DNA of 13,158 nt from Pseudomonadota bacterium (lineage in GTDB: Bacteria; Pseudomonadota; Alphaproteobacteria; Rhizobiales; Rhizobiaceae), in assembly GCA_023444445.1 (NCBI GenBank), contig JAEXMK010000156.1:1-13158 (forward strand). The letters run 5' to 3'. Numbering within the stretch: the first letter of the stretch is position 1; every line of letters begins with the position of its first letter. The position numbers and the translations under genes are program-made. Shown one piece after another: positions 1 through 5,701 of the stretch. The notes beneath the pieces were generated by a model. That model saw only the letters and a list, made by a program, of their open reading frames with translations, ran no database searches and was not told the origin of the DNA.

Positions 1-89
1 TCGCCATCCCTGATGTCGAGCTGAACGCCCTTGATGACTTCGAAATGTCCATAGTTCTTGCGGACGTTGTTGAGATAAAGCTGACCCAA
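1..89 (-). CDS. CUT1-type sugar ABC transporter ATP-binding protein, N-terminus only
   Basis: Only the first 29 codons lie in the window; the gene runs off the left edge. The peptide begins LGQLYLNNVRKNYGHFEVIK (start residue decoded as Met) and continues with GVQLDIRDG. This is the usual opening of UgpC/MsmK/MalK-like ATPases, whose Walker A follows shortly after. It would energise uptake by the two permeases upstream. The start must be TTG at 87-89: the same frame carries a TGA at 105-107, and no ATG or GTG lies between that stop and the recognisable domain start. A strong GGGAGAGG Shine-Dalgarno sits about 6 nt before the TTG. The gene is last in the visible operon, 190 nt after the binding-protein gene, with a hairpin in the gap. 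Family assignment is good; substrate is inferred from context only. Confidence 0.8.
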   Translation of the reverse strand, partial: MGQLYLNNVRKNYGHFEVIKGVQLDIRDG

Positions 90-236
90 AACTTGCCTCT
101 CCCGTCACCAGCCGACATCAGGCTGCGCTCAGAGACGTTCCGAAACAGGGACAAAACCGCGCTGGATCGGAACCGTTGAAAAACATGGGAAGGAGCGTCC
201 AAAATGGGCGCTGGAATTCCCGCGGCGAAACTGAAC

Positions 237-264
237 GGATGCGGGCGGTCTTTCGCCCGCATCC
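237..264 (-). other. Intercistronic hairpin between binding-protein and ATPase genes
   Basis: A perfect 11-bp inverted repeat (GGATGCGGGCG with its complement CGCCCGCATCC) surrounds a 6-nt loop, starting 15 nt after the binding-protein stop codon. In the operon's transcript it is not followed by a U-run, so it does not look like a simple intrinsic terminator. Such GC-rich structures after binding-protein genes often protect the upstream mRNA from 3' decay or partly attenuate the next gene, giving more binding protein than ATPase. The structure is seen directly; the role is inferred. Confidence 0.65.
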
Positions 265-279
265 CCTATCCATGAGGTC

Positions 280-1512
280 TTATTTGTACTGCTCGAGAGC
301 ACCGGATGCCTTCTTTGCGGCATCTTCCGGTGTTGCCTTGCCGGTCACGACAGACTGCACCATCTCGATCATCACATCCTGGAAACCCTTGTAGTCCGTG
401 AAGAGCGGCTCGGGACCACCATAGGCGATACCGTCGATCAGCGGCTTCCAGAAGGGATCCTTTGCAACGAATTCATCGACCTTGGCGGACGGGCGCAGCG
501 GGGTCAGGCCAGCGCCGCCCTGCAGCTCGTATTCACCCTGCGGACCGGGGGACGTGATGAACTTGGCGAATTCGGTCGCCTTTTCTTCCACGCCGGTTCC
601 CTTGAAGATCGCAAGGCTGTCGGTGATGAGCAGCGTGCCGGGACCCTTGGCTTCAGGGCCGAGCGGCAGGGTTGCGATGCCCCAGTTGATCTTGGTTGCC
701 TGCAAACGGGTTGCAGCACCCGAACCGGCCTGGATCATGCCGACCTTGCCATCGAGGAAGATGGCGCGGATTTCGTTCTGCTCATAGGCCGTCGGGCCTT
801 CGACGGAATAGGGCGTGATGTCCTTGTAGGCCTTGAGAGCTTCGAGCACCTGGGGGCTGTCGACGGTAATCTTGTCGCCGTCGATCACCTTGCCATTATT
901 GGTGTAAACCCAATGCATGAACTGGTGCATGGTGTTGTCGAAGGTCTTGGCCGGCAGGCCGTAACCGGCAATACCGGTCTTTTCCTTGATCTGCTTGGCA
1001 AAGGCGATCTCTTCAGCCCAGGTCTTCGGCGGCACTTCCGGATCGAGGCCAGCCTTCTTGAACAGATCCTTGTTCCAGTAGAGCGCCTTGGTCGAGAAAG
1101 CGACCGGCACGCCCCACTGCGTGTCTTCGAAGGTGACCGTGTCGACGATGTTGGGATAGTAGGTCTTCTTTTCGTCTTCCGTCATCGGCACTGGAACGAT
1201 CAGATCGTTCTGGGCGAACTGCTTCAGCGTGCGCGAGCCGACATAGGCCATGGCGACCGGCGTGCCGGCGGCAGCGAGCGTGGTGGCCTTGTCCTGGCAC
1301 TGTTCCCAGCCGACGACCTCAGGCACGACCTTCCAGCCGGCATTCTTGCCTTCCCATTCCTTGATGTATTTCTCGTGGATCGGGTCCATCTTGTCGCCGC
1401 AGTAGATCCAGCTGATCTCCTTGTCGGCGGCATGTGCCGTCACCGTGCCAAGGGCGGTGGAACCGGCAAATGCGAAGGCGCAGAGCGCCAAACCGTAATG
1501 TTTCAGTGCCAT
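280..1512 (-). CDS. Periplasmic sugar-binding protein of a CUT1 ABC transporter
   Basis: 410 residues, the usual size of family 1 extracellular solute-binding proteins. Residues 1-28 form a Sec signal peptide: a Lys near the start, a hydrophobic core rich in Ala/Leu/Phe, and a cleavage site after TAHA at about residue 28. The mature protein shows typical family features: an alternating alpha/beta N-lobe, WGVPVAFSTKALYWNKDLF in the first third, and a C-terminal region with TPLRPS and a helical tail. Cys38 and Cys72 of the N-lobe could form a disulfide. An ATG start with a GGGAG Shine-Dalgarno 6 nt upstream supports the start. It follows the second permease gene by 38 nt. Binding-protein genes often come first in such operons; here it follows the permeases. 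The substrate is probably GlcNAc or a GlcNAc glycoside because of the divergent nag genes, but it cannot be read from sequence. Confidence 0.9.
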   Translation of the reverse strand: MALKHYGLALCAFAFAGSTALGTVTAHAADKEISWIYCGDKMDPIHEKYIKEWEGKNAGWKVVPEVVGWEQCQDKATTLAAAGTPVAMAYVGSRTLKQFAQNDLIVPVPMTEDEKKTYYPNIVDTVTFEDTQWGVPVAFSTKALYWNKDLFKKAGLDPEVPPKTWAEEIAFAKQIKEKTGIAGYGLPAKTFDNTMHQFMHWVYTNNGKVIDGDKITVDSPQVLEALKAYKDITPYSVEGPTAYEQNEIRAIFLDGKVGMIQAGSGAATRLQATKINWGIATLPLGPEAKGPGTLLITDSLAIFKGTGVEEKATEFAKFITSPGPQGEYELQGGAGLTPLRPSAKVDEFVAKDPFWKPLIDGIAYGGPEPLFTDYKGFQDVMIEMVQSVVTGKATPEDAAKKASGALEQYK

Positions 1513-1550
1513 TGTAGTCTCCCGTTTTGGTGGTCGTTCCGGTTATTGCT

Positions 1551-2408
1551 TTATTTCACCGCGCCGGCGGTCAGCCCGCCGACGAGATATCGTTGCATCA
1601 GGAAAATCGCGATCATTGCTGGCGCGATGCCGACGAAGCTCGCCGCCATCAACTCGTTCCACACCACTTCCTGCCGGCCGAAATAGGCAAACAGGCCCAC
1701 CGGCAACGGCATATATTCGGTCTTGGAATTGAAGGTCAGGGCATAGATGAACTGCTGTGCATAGGCCTCGATGAAGGACGAGATGGCGACGACAGCGATG
1801 CCGGGCGTTGCAATGGGCAGGACCACACGGCGCAGCGTGTAGAGCCGACTCGCGCCATCCACATAGGCAGCCTCTTCCAACTCGCGCGGTATGCGGCGCA
1901 TATAGGTTACCAGCAGCAGGATGCCCGTCGGGATGATGAAGGCGACGCCGGGAATGATCATCGCGAAATAGGTGTTCAACACGCCGATGGAGCGCATCAG
2001 CCGGAACAGCGGTATGAGCAGAACCGCGCCGGAGAACATCTTCACCGCCAGGAATATGCCCAGTAACAGACCGGCTCCCTTGAACTCGAAACGTGCAAAG
2101 GCATAGGAGGCGGGGATCACCAGCACGAGTACGATCAGCGTGATGCTGCCGGCGATAAAGAAGGAATTGAAGATATAAGTCGCAAAGCCAGGAACGCTGA
2201 CCCACATCGTCCGGTAGGCCTCAAACGAACCATTCTCGGGCCAGAATTTGTAAGGCGACGAGAAAAGCAGGCTGAGCGGTTTCAGGGAAACCAGAAAACC
2301 TTCCACGAAGGGGGCCAGAACGAAGGTCAGGAACACGGCAACACCGCAATAAATCCCGACCATTTCATACCAGGTGTAGCGGTTGATCCTCGCATGTTTG
2401 TCGGTCAT
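1551..2408 (-). CDS. ABC sugar transporter permease, MalG type
   Basis: 285 residues with about six hydrophobic membrane segments; the first is near residues 15-38. The cytoplasmic EAA loop that docks to the ATPase is at about residues 179-196 (EEAAYVDGASRLYTLRRVVL), with the invariant Gly of DGA. The tail ends in QRYLVGGLTAGAVK, the typical C-terminus of MalG-like permeases. The reading frame stays open further upstream, but that extension overlaps the first permease gene and encodes non-membrane sequence. The ATG at 2408 is chosen because it makes the standard ATGA overlap with the preceding stop and gives the family's usual length. It forms a heterodimer with the other permease to carry an imported sugar across the inner membrane. 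Translational coupling with the upstream gene is likely. Confidence 0.92.
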   Translation of the reverse strand: MTDKHARINRYTWYEMVGIYCGVAVFLTFVLAPFVEGFLVSLKPLSLLFSSPYKFWPENGSFEAYRTMWVSVPGFATYIFNSFFIAGSITLIVLVLVIPASYAFARFEFKGAGLLLGIFLAVKMFSGAVLLIPLFRLMRSIGVLNTYFAMIIPGVAFIIPTGILLLVTYMRRIPRELEEAAYVDGASRLYTLRRVVLPIATPGIAVVAISSFIEAYAQQFIYALTFNSKTEYMPLPVGLFAYFGRQEVVWNELMAASFVGIAPAMIAIFLMQRYLVGGLTAGAVK

Positions 2409-3289
2409 CGGGTGGCCTCCTGCGAGAAGCGGCTGGTGATGCGGAAATAGAAGAAGGTGAAGATCGACAGGAAGATACAGATCAGCACGGCGCGCGCGGC
2501 ACCTTCGCCATATTTGTAGGCCCCGATCGCCGTCTTGTAGGTGTCGATGATCATCGTCGTGGTTTCGCCATTCGGACCACCGCGCGTCAGAATCCAGATG
2601 ATATCGAAGGAATTGAACGTCGAAATCAGGGACAGGACGGACATGGTAATCATGGCCGGCAGCATCAGCGGCAGCGTAATGCGGCGGAAGCGATAGGCGC
2701 GGCTGGCGCCATCTGTCCAGGCCGCCTCGTAGAGGTCCTGCGGAATGGATTGGATGGCGGCCAGCAGATAGAGCGTCACCATGGGCACGCCGATCCACAC
2801 ATCGGTGACGATCGTCGCCCAGAAGGCCGTTCTGCCATAGGCAAGGAAGGCGATGGGGCCATCCACCAGGCCGAGATTCTGCAACACCCCGGAAATCATG
2901 CCGAACTGGCCATTATACATCCAGCCCCACATGAAGATGCCGATAGCCATCGGCACGATCCATGGTGGCATGGTCAGGATGCGGAAAATCGCACGGCCGG
3001 GGACGGCCGAATTCAACAGCACTGCACCAAATGTGCCGATGATCATCTTTATCGAGACGGAAAAGAACGTCCAGATAAAGGTCCGCGTGATGACATCGGC
3101 AAAAGTCGCGTTGAAGATCTTTTCGTAATTGATGAAGCCGACCCAGTTCGTCACTTTCTTGAGCGACGCATCGGTGAACGACAGGATGAATGTGTCCACC
3201 AGCGGGTAAGCAACGATAAGCGTGATGTATAAAAGCGCCGGGACGAGAAGAAGCCAGGCGAAGATGACTGCGCTGCGTTTGGCATCCAT
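2405..3289 (-). CDS. ABC sugar transporter permease, MalF type
   Basis: 294 residues starting MDAKRSAVIFAWLLLVPALL, with a first membrane segment at about 8-30 and around six in all. The EAA loop is at about residues 188-210 (EAAWTDGASRAYRFRRITLP). RGGPNGETTTMIIDTYKTA near the C-terminus is a conserved stretch of MalF-like partners. The frame is open a further 22 codons upstream to 3355, but those residues are charged, overlap the oxidoreductase gene and lack membrane character. The ATG at 3289 has a GAGGGGG Shine-Dalgarno about 8 nt upstream. The stop of the preceding gene abuts that Shine-Dalgarno, a 13-nt gap suggesting coupled translation. It is the first permease of the operon and overlaps the second by 4 nt. 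Confidence 0.92.
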   Translation of the reverse strand: MDAKRSAVIFAWLLLVPALLYITLIVAYPLVDTFILSFTDASLKKVTNWVGFINYEKIFNATFADVITRTFIWTFFSVSIKMIIGTFGAVLLNSAVPGRAIFRILTMPPWIVPMAIGIFMWGWMYNGQFGMISGVLQNLGLVDGPIAFLAYGRTAFWATIVTDVWIGVPMVTLYLLAAIQSIPQDLYEAAWTDGASRAYRFRRITLPLMLPAMITMSVLSLISTFNSFDIIWILTRGGPNGETTTMIIDTYKTAIGAYKYGEGAARAVLICIFLSIFTFFYFRITSRFSQEATR

Positions 3290-3302
3290 CGCGCAGTCCC
3301 CC

Positions 3303-4484
3303 TCAAGCCGATTTCGCGGCGGGGGAATGCGTCTGACCGTGCAGCGCCAGATCATACTCCTCCCAGACCGGTTTCAGATCGACCACTTTGCGGCCATGGC
3401 GCGCCTCATCCATGGCAAGCGCCAGAATGCCGGCCTCGATCGCATCGAGGGCGGAAACCGGCAAGGGCGCACCCTTGACGATATGGGCGATGACGTCCTC
3501 TGCCATCTGCTCGTCCGCGCCATAATGCTGTGAGAGCGTGGTCGCCGCCGAATAGGTTTTGGCGACAGTCTTCTCATTGGTGCGGGCATTGTGCACGTTG
3601 AGGAAACCGCGCACGAAATCGCCTTCTGCCATGCCCTTGGCACCGATCACGCAGAAGCGGCGGAAATCATCGGGCACGTTGAGATTGGTATGGAAGGCGA
3701 GCGATGCGCCATTTTCATATTCTACGATCGCCGTCTGGTAATCGATGATATCGCCATCACTGTCGAAGACCTTGTCGGACCCCATCCAGCCACTCGGCTT
3801 GCGATGGTAGACCTCCATGTCGTTGATGCCGTCATTCTGCGGCGCGTTTGCGGGCGTGAAACTCTTGCGACCGCCGAAGCTCGAGACGAAACGCGGCCGC
3901 GCGCCGACAACACCATTGTAAAGATCGAGATCGTGGCAGCATTTTTCCAGCATGAAGGAACCGGAATAGTGCCCGTAACGCCGCCAGTCGCGCATGAAGA
4001 ACGCGCCGTGGTAGGGCGGAATATGTTCGGAAGCCTCGATGGAAACGACATCGCCAAGCTTGCCTTCCGCCTGCGCGGCGCGTAGGTCACGGTAAAGCGG
4101 CGAATATCTGAGCACGAGACCCACCAGCAGCCGCTCATGACCATGCTTGTTGAGCAGCCGGGCAAGCTCAAGGCTTTCCTCGATGCTGACGACGATTGGC
4201 TTTTCGGAGAAGATGGTGCAGCCGGCCTCGAGACCGAGACGAATGTGGTCCAGATGCATGTGGTTCGGCGAGCCGATCATCAGGAGATCGAATTTCTCAT
4301 TGGCGATCAAGGCCTCGGGCGTGTCATAAGCCTTTCCGGCCGAGATACCCTTCTCCTGCAAACCAGGCAGGCCTGCCGGCGCCGGATCGACATAACCGAC
4401 GATCTCGAAATCCTTGTCGATCTCATGAAAAACGTAGCCCAGATAACCGAGACGGAATCCGAGTCCGATAATTCCCACCTTCAT
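3303..4484 (-). CDS. Gfo/Idh/MocA-family NAD(P)-dependent oxidoreductase
   Basis: 393 residues, typical of the family. An N-terminal Rossmann domain opens MKVGIIGLGFRLGYLGYVF, a variant of the GxGxxG nucleotide loop. GSPNHMHLDHI is at 71-81 and the family's EKP motif at 94-96, with Lys95 as expected active-site residue. The C-terminal domain carries LEKCCHDLDLYN (179-190), matching the family pattern in which His184 and Asp187 support catalysis. The family oxidises or reduces sugar hydroxyls using tightly bound NAD(P); some members (GH109) cleave glycosides through transient oxidation. The gene heads the transport operon, divergent from the GntR regulator. The ATG at 4484 has AGGGA about 9 nt upstream and lies right at the Rossmann strand. 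Substrate unknown; context suggests an amino-sugar derivative. It could equally be a sugar dehydrogenase unrelated to GlcNAc. Confidence 0.9.
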   Translation of the reverse strand: MKVGIIGLGFRLGYLGYVFHEIDKDFEIVGYVDPAPAGLPGLQEKGISAGKAYDTPEALIANEKFDLLMIGSPNHMHLDHIRLGLEAGCTIFSEKPIVVSIEESLELARLLNKHGHERLLVGLVLRYSPLYRDLRAAQAEGKLGDVVSIEASEHIPPYHGAFFMRDWRRYGHYSGSFMLEKCCHDLDLYNGVVGARPRFVSSFGGRKSFTPANAPQNDGINDMEVYHRKPSGWMGSDKVFDSDGDIIDYQTAIVEYENGASLAFHTNLNVPDDFRRFCVIGAKGMAEGDFVRGFLNVHNARTNEKTVAKTYSAATTLSQHYGADEQMAEDVIAHIVKGAPLPVSALDAIEAGILALAMDEARHGRKVVDLKPVWEEYDLALHGQTHSPAAKSA

Positions 4485-4552
4485 GAACTTTGTTCCCTGC
4501 TCATTCGTAAATAATTTTCGCAGAAGCAGCCATTTCTACGTCGGCCGTTCAG

Positions 4553-4565
4553 TTATCTGCGATAA
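4553..4565. promoter_or_regulatory. 13-bp palindrome near the start of the transport-operon transcript
   Basis: TTATC-TGC-GATAA is a perfect inverted repeat with 5-bp arms. It lies just downstream of the proposed -10 of the leftward promoter, a position suited to a repressor operator. The palindrome is seen; the binding protein is unknown. Confidence 0.3.
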
Positions 4566-4574
4566 TCTCCAACC

Positions 4575-4603
4575 ATGATGAAATTAGTTTTCAAAACGGT
4601 CAA
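4575..4603 (-). promoter_or_regulatory. Candidate sigma70-type promoter for the transport operon
   Basis: Read on the minus strand, TTGACC (4603 to 4598; five of six match TTGACA) is followed after 17 nt by CATCAT (4580 to 4575; four of six match TATAAT). Transcription would start near 4568 and give a leader of about 85 nt before the oxidoreductase gene. The match is fair, not proof. Confidence 0.35.
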
Positions 4604-4692
4604 GCAAAATTCGATTTACTCTGGCAAGTCACGGATAAGAAACCGATTCTTCCAGGCCAGCGGGACGCGCAAAAGCTATTCACCGGCAACCG

Positions 4693-4720
4693 ATGCCAAA
4701 ACAATACCAAAAAAATGCCA
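4693..4720 (+). repeat. Three direct repeats A-T-[G/A]-CCA spaced exactly 11 nt
   Basis: ATGCCA at 4693, ATACCA at 4704 and ATGCCA at 4715 recur with an 11-nt step, close to one DNA helical turn, so all three lie on the same face. The middle copy extends to CAATACCAAAA (4702-4712), which is repeated exactly in inverted orientation at 4852-4862. Likely a protein-binding array; the protein is not known. Confidence 0.5.
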
Positions 4721-4750
4721 ATCGTCCAGAGCAATTACAGCGATGGGAAA

Positions 4751-4761
4751 ATTTTTTTGGT
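4751..4761 (-). repeat. Inverted copy of ACCAAAAAAAT
   Basis: The minus strand reads ACC, seven A and T, identical over 11 nt to 4706-4716 on the plus strand. Part of the match is a simple A-tract, so on its own this is weaker than the CAATACCAAAA pair. Confidence 0.35.
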
Positions 4762-4785
4762 TAATGCGAAAATTTCGGTCATATG

Positions 4786-4800
4786 GCCTTAATTTAAGGC
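4786..4800. promoter_or_regulatory. 15-bp perfect palindrome, candidate operator
   Basis: GCCTTAA-T-TTAAGGC has 7-bp perfect arms around one central base, 125 nt before the GntR start codon. It has the size of a dimeric repressor site. It lacks the GT..TA..AC pattern typical of HutC-type GntR operators, so a different regulator may bind it. Confidence 0.4.
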
Positions 4801-4843
4801 ACAGGAACGAAAAAAGCTCCGATTAATAATACAAGTTCGCCAA

Positions 4844-4862
4844 TGGTTCTATTTTGGTATTG
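4844..4862. repeat. Paired TGGT boxes, 11-nt spacing, inverted relative to the upstream array
   Basis: TGGT at 4844 and 4855 are 11 nt apart. TTTTGGTATTG (4852-4862) is the exact reverse complement of CAATACCAAAA at 4702-4712. The same motif and phasing in opposite orientation on the GntR side of the region suggests one protein binds both ends, possibly with looping. Confidence 0.45.
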
Positions 4863-4887
4863 CCGATCGCGCCTTCTGTGATATAGC
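4860..4887 (+). promoter_or_regulatory. Weak candidate promoter for the GntR-nag operon
   Basis: TTGCCG (4860-4865) and TATAGC (4882-4887) are separated by 16 nt, with fair but imperfect resemblance to -35 and -10 boxes. It would give a leader of about 30 nt. The TGGT boxes abut the -35, where a regulator could block or recruit polymerase. Confidence 0.25.
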
Positions 4888-4903
4888 CACAGGCAGCCAT
4901 ATC
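4880..4903. promoter_or_regulatory. Imperfect inverted repeat overlapping the GntR promoter
   Basis: GATATAGC at the left and GCCATATC at the right match as an inverted repeat at seven of eight positions, spanning 24 bp. It overlaps the proposed -10 and ends 10 nt before the Shine-Dalgarno, where an autoregulatory operator would be expected. Inference only. Confidence 0.3.
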
Positions 4904-4924
4904 GGATTGTGACAGAGGTTATGG

Positions 4925-5677
4925 ATGAACGGGGCAGCGCTAAATCTGGACGACCTGCAATCAGGCGGCGGCCCGCTTTACCTGAAACTGCGCCAGACGA
5001 TTGAAGACGCCATCAATGCCGGTCGCCTGAAACATGGCGACGCCTTGCCGCCGGAGCGCGATATTGCCGAAAGCGCCTGCGTCAGCCGTGTGACAGTCCG
5101 CAAGGCTGTGGACGACCTCGTCCGCGACGGCCTTCTCGTCCGCCGGCATGGTTCGGGCACGTTTGTCGTCAAGCCGATCACCCGCATGCAGCAGCCCCTG
5201 ACCAAGCTTACCTCGTTTACGGAGGATATGCGAAGGCGCGGCATGACAGCGAGCACCCGCTGGCTGGACAGGGGCCTCTTCCACCCAACCGGCGACGAGA
5301 TGATGGCGCTCGGTCTTTCCCAATCCGCCATGGTGGCAAGGCTTACGCGTCTGCGCCTTGCCAATGACCAACCGATCGCGCTCGAAGTCACCAGCCTGCC
5401 GGGTGATATTCTGCCCGATCCGCAACTGGTGGAAAACTCCCTCTATCTGGAGCTTGAGAAAAGCGGCATTCGCCCCGTGCGCGCCATTCAGCGCATCTCC
5501 GCCCGCAATCTCACGGATGAGGAAACCCTGCTGCTTGGGGTTCCGCCCGGCTCGGCAGCGCTCTCCGTTCAGCGCATGGCCTATCTGGAAAGCGGGCGCC
5601 TCATGGAAATATCCCGCGCACTTTACCGCAGTGATGCCTATGACCTCGTCGCCGAACTGACGATGGGTCCAGAGTGA
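4925..5677 (+). CDS. GntR-family (HutC subfamily, UTRA domain) transcriptional regulator
   Basis: 250 residues, standard for the HutC/DasR branch. The winged helix-turn-helix occupies about residues 17-82, with LPPERDIAE (41-49), recognition helix SRVTVRKAVDDL (54-65) and wing RRHGSGTFV (73-81). The UTRA effector domain (about 95-240) begins KLTSFTEDMRRRGM and includes a RLTRLRLANDQPIALEVT-type core. UTRA regulators of this branch (DasR, NagR/YvoA) sense phosphorylated amino sugars, which fits the downstream genes. The ATG at 4925 is preferred over the out-of-frame ATG at 4921; AGAGG ends 6 nt before it. The deaminase gene follows after 24 nt. It probably represses both divergent operons until GlcN-6-P or GlcNAc-6-P accumulates. 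The family is clear; target and effector are inferred. Confidence 0.9.
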   Translation: MNGAALNLDDLQSGGGPLYLKLRQTIEDAINAGRLKHGDALPPERDIAESACVSRVTVRKAVDDLVRDGLLVRRHGSGTFVVKPITRMQQPLTKLTSFTEDMRRRGMTASTRWLDRGLFHPTGDEMMALGLSQSAMVARLTRLRLANDQPIALEVTSLPGDILPDPQLVENSLYLELEKSGIRPVRAIQRISARNLTDEETLLLGVPPGSAALSVQRMAYLESGRLMEISRALYRSDAYDLVAELTMGPE

Positions 5678-5701
5678 AACATTGACCAAGGACACGAAAC
5701 A

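Larger units (their letters stand above)
4485..4924. promoter_or_regulatory. Divergent AT-rich control region between transport and catabolic operons
   Basis: This 440-nt gap separates the two outward-facing operons and is clearly richer in A and T than the genes around it. It holds no convincing gene. Structures visible in it: a 13-bp palindrome, a sigma70-like promoter facing left, an array of CCA-containing repeats with 11-nt phasing, further inverted copies, a 15-bp perfect palindrome, and an imperfect inverted repeat over the likely promoter of the GntR gene. These are listed separately. Autoregulation and joint control of both operons by the GntR protein is a reasonable inference. Confidence 0.75.

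Noticed and set aside
2409..2798. N-terminal extension of the second permease
   Set aside because: The added 130 residues overlap the first permease gene in another frame and are not membrane-like; the ATGA overlap at 2405-2408 gives a normal-length permease.
4575..4826. 83-codon open frame in the divergent control region
   Set aside because: Its residues are those expected from AT-rich DNA (many Lys, Ser, Arg), it has no recognisable domain, and it lies over the repeats and palindromes; no good Shine-Dalgarno was seen.
4844..4862. A DasR/NagR-type operator (TGGTCTAGACCA-like) at the TGGT boxes
   Set aside because: The boxes are direct, not inverted, repeats, and the second half of the consensus is absent, so the known site cannot be claimed.
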